Shown here piece by piece: positions 22,160 to 23,531 of a DNA stretch of 23,531 nt (positions are counted from its first letter, which is position 1; the number at the start of each line of letters is the position of its first letter). Under the pieces are notes generated by a model. That model was not told where the DNA came from, searched no databases, and saw nothing but the letters and a program-made list of their open reading frames with translations. Made by a program: the position numbers and the translations under genes. This stretch comes from Selenomonadaceae bacterium (GTDB taxonomy: Bacteria; Bacillota; Negativicutes; Selenomonadales; Selenomonadaceae), in the NCBI GenBank assembly GCA_017445435.1, contig JAFSUE010000142.1, forward strand, positions 1-23,531, written 5' to 3'.

Positions 22160-22350
22160 GTATTTGTCAAACAAAGTAGCCATACGGTCATCAAGCAAAA
22201 GTTTGCTACGGTACGCTCTGTCCACTTTCGATAAAATTTTGTTATCCTCAAGTACAAGGCTTTGAAAATTGCGTCCTCATTGGAGAAGACCCTGATTTTA
22301 GTTACCTTGCGAAATCCCGAATTTATAGCGTTGGTAGTGTACATTATTTT
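22160..22350 (-). pseudogene. IS256 transposase, C-terminal fragment
   Basis: The frame reads YTTNAINSGFRKVTK, then NEDAIFKALYLR and RKWTERTVANF. This is the IS256 signature I-YTTNAIE----R--TK followed by F-L-YL and KWT-R. After that the sense moves to another frame (LLDDRMATLFDKYDRF), so it carries at least one frameshift. Confidence 0.65.
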
Positions 22351-22581
22351 GCCAAACAGAAACAGCGCCGAGATAAAAAAACTCTCAAATCAATATAACG
22401 TTGAACTACAACTTTTTGGGAAAATAGATTTGGCGCTTTGTCCAGACACGCTGTCCAAAATCCAATTTCTTCAACGCCTTTCGTCAAAAATCTGCATACA
22501 GAAATAGTATAAACGGCGCAATCTCTGCGCGACGCCAATTAACCTAAAAGGCAGTCAACCAAAATGAAAGGATATAAGTGT

Positions 22582-22683
22582 TTAAGGAGGCAATTCTGCC
22601 ATTTCTGCGACTGATTCGGGCTTATATTCGGTGATAATGTCATTGGCAATTTTCATTGCGGCGGGATTTCTTTTTGTCCTCAA
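22582..22683 (-). pseudogene. IS256 transposase, N-terminal fragment
   Basis: TTG 22683 with GGGAG 8 bases upstream opens 33 codons: MRTKRNPAAMKIANDIITEY, then KPESVAEMAELPP and stop. Mutator-family transposases begin in a similar way (NP-AM-IA---I-EY-P-SV-DMQ). After that the reading frame is lost. Confidence 0.55.
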
Positions 22684-22747
22684 ATTTTTCACTCCCATAA
22701 AAAACAGTTTGCATAAATTACTTACACAAACTTTTTTACACTACCCT

Positions 22748-23297
22748 AAAGATTTTGAAATAACGCCAAAATCAGTGGTGGCTATGATTAAAATTTATCA
22801 TACTCTACTTAAACGCTTGTGAATACTTTTTCTAAATATTTTTCCACTTATTCTCCCATTTCCTTGAAATATTCTGAGCCACCTGCAGATTACTCTGCCT
22901 ATAAACTTTTATTTCATAGCTGTTACTTTATCTTCTCTCAGTACTTCCAACATCTTCAGCACTGATTATAATGTTACGTCCAGTTTTTCTATCGCTACAC
23001 AAAATTTTTTTCTATTCTAAATTTTCTCTTACCGACTACTATAGGCAGACAACATTATTATCCAGCTCATTTTAAAGAATTCCTTCAAAGTGATAAATGC
23101 AAAAATTTATTTCAAGAAATTTTTGACTCAAAGAAAGGTTATCTTTATAAAATTTTTGAAAAGGCTATCTTTATAAAATTTTTGAGGACGATGGTATTCA
23201 ATTTTTGGACAGAGAAAATTTTTACAAAAAAGCCGCAAACGTGGAAGATTCTTTATCTGCGTTTAGCCTAGGAGAAATTTATCAAAAAGCGGCGTAA
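22748..23297 (+). pseudogene. Decayed gene of unknown function, Sel1-like end
   Basis: Protein-like stretches follow each other in shifting frames. KDFEITPKSVVAMIKIYHTL comes first, then STYSPISLKYSEPPADYSAY with QYFQHLQH. Next is VQFFYRYTKFF leading to GRQHYYPAHFKEFLQ. EIFDSKKGYLYKIFE then continues, after a 26-bp tandem duplication, as EDDGIQFLDRENFYKKAAN and ends LSAFSLGEIYQKAA. The last part resembles a Sel1 repeat (AA--GD--A---LG--Y). There are at least three frame breaks and no start. The stop (23295-23297) touches the hairpin of the next element, which may have cut the gene's true end. Confidence 0.4.
23137..23188 (+). repeat. 26-bp tandem duplication breaking the decayed gene
   Basis: GGTTATCTTTATAAAATTTT- and GGCTATCTTTATAAAATTTT-type units follow each other at an offset of 26 bases with one difference. 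Removing one unit restores one frame through KIFEDDGIQF, so the duplication is a frameshift mutation. Confidence 0.75.
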
Positions 23298-23322
23298 TCC
23301 CCCTAGCTTTAGCTATGGGGAT
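23297..23322 (+). other. Subterminal hairpin of an IS200/IS605-type element
   Basis: ATCCCC/GGGGAT encloses TAGCT-TT-AGCTA with a single C/T mismatch between. Such imperfect hairpins near element ends are bound by the TnpA transposase of this superfamily. It lies about 70 bases before the TnpB start and probably marks the left end. Confidence 0.55.
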
Positions 23323-23393
23323 ATAAGCCGCAAACTTTGACTTTAAACTTTCTTTGCTATATCATATGTTTGTAGCAAAAGAGGTGAATTTCA

Positions 23394-23531
23394 ATGTACT
23401 TGACACAAACAAATTTGATTCGCGAGCTTTCCAAACGTGAATATTTTAAACTTCGTATGATGTGTTTTTTCAGCAAAAATCTCTACAATGTCACGTTGTA
23501 TAATATTCGTCAGTATTACTTTGTAGAGAAA
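23394..23531 (+). CDS. tnpB: TnpB-family RNA-guided nuclease, N-terminal part (cut by window edge)
   Basis: Forty-six codons, open at the window edge. ATG 23394 has GAGGTG 7 bases upstream. The protein reads LIRELSKREYFKLRMMCF, then SKNLYNVTLYNIRQYYF, the conserved N-terminal pattern of one large TnpB group (IS605 OrfB) in Bacillota. TnpB proteins are RNA-guided DNA nucleases that cut the empty donor site and so help the element persist. No tnpA lies upstream, so this is an IS1341-like solo tnpB, or tnpA is further on. The nuclease domain and the guide RNA, usually at the 3' end, are outside the window. Confidence 0.75.
   Translation, partial: MYLTQTNLIRELSKREYFKLRMMCFFSKNLYNVTLYNIRQYYFVEK

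Larger units (their letters stand above)
22120..22746 (-). mobile_element. Internally deleted IS256-family element
   Basis: Terminal inverted repeats of 28 bases lie at 22120-22147 and 22719-22746 with 22 matches; both contain a G-AGTGT start and TTTGTGTAAGT. Between them, on the minus strand, are an N-terminal and a C-terminal piece of a Mutator-type (IS256) transposase, separated by only about 240 bases. Full elements are about 1.3 kb; this one is 627 bp. No clear 8-9 base target duplication was found. It cannot encode an active transposase. Confidence 0.65.

Noticed and set aside
22262..22507. 81-codon plus-strand open frame
   Set aside because: It lies antisense to the IS256 transposase remains, which explain the region better.

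Overview
The window is an AT-rich, mostly chromosomal segment. It most likely comes from a Bacillota bacterium, possibly of the Negativicutes; the phylum is an inference from the dnaG-rpoD pair, the rpsP-khpA-ffh cluster, strong GGAGG ribosome binding sites and frequent TTG starts. The class is a guess, supported weakly by a BamE/SmpA-like periplasmic protein. Nearly all housekeeping genes lie on the minus strand.

Layout. 1-1404: argH (5' part only) and argG, the last two steps of arginine synthesis, with a good argG promoter. 1763-3962: an N-acetylglucosamine/glucose-type PTS EIICB (nagE-like) and a short-chain dehydrogenase. 4053-6265: khpA, rpsP and ffh (RNA binding, small subunit, signal recognition particle) preceded by tRNA-Cys with a near-consensus promoter. 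6266-7468: an accessory gap with a decayed reading frame and a 23-residue membrane peptide gene. 7469-10490: guaB (IMP dehydrogenase), a lipoprotein and a BamE-like exported protein. 10638-13685: rpoD and dnaG. 13810-16204: argF and argD. 16347-19936 (plus strand): gltS and a two-part CbxX/SpoVK-type AAA+ ATPase. 20273-21386: a 65-residue protein and an EamA-family transporter. 21400-23531: a graveyard of broken small genes, an internally deleted IS256-family element next to an IS5-like transposase scrap, a decayed Sel1-like gene, and the start of a TnpB gene with an IS200/IS605-type hairpin.

Arginine theme: argH-argG and argD-argF lie 12 kb apart, and gltS, divergent from argD, imports glutamate, the precursor and amino donor of the pathway. 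A palindrome resembling an ARG box lies just before the argD ribosome binding site.

Most unusual: (1) DnaG keeps its zinc finger, but four of the six acidic TOPRIM residues of primases are changed. (2) Short arrays with a period of exactly 7 bp but different unit sequences sit in at least seven gene gaps, and three genes take or nearly take their stop codon from them. (3) A roughly 200 bp structured intergenic element occurs three times in the same orientation. (4) Two loci encode versions of the same tiny hydrophobic peptide. (5) rpoD has a perfect ribosome binding site, but the codon at the right distance is TTA.
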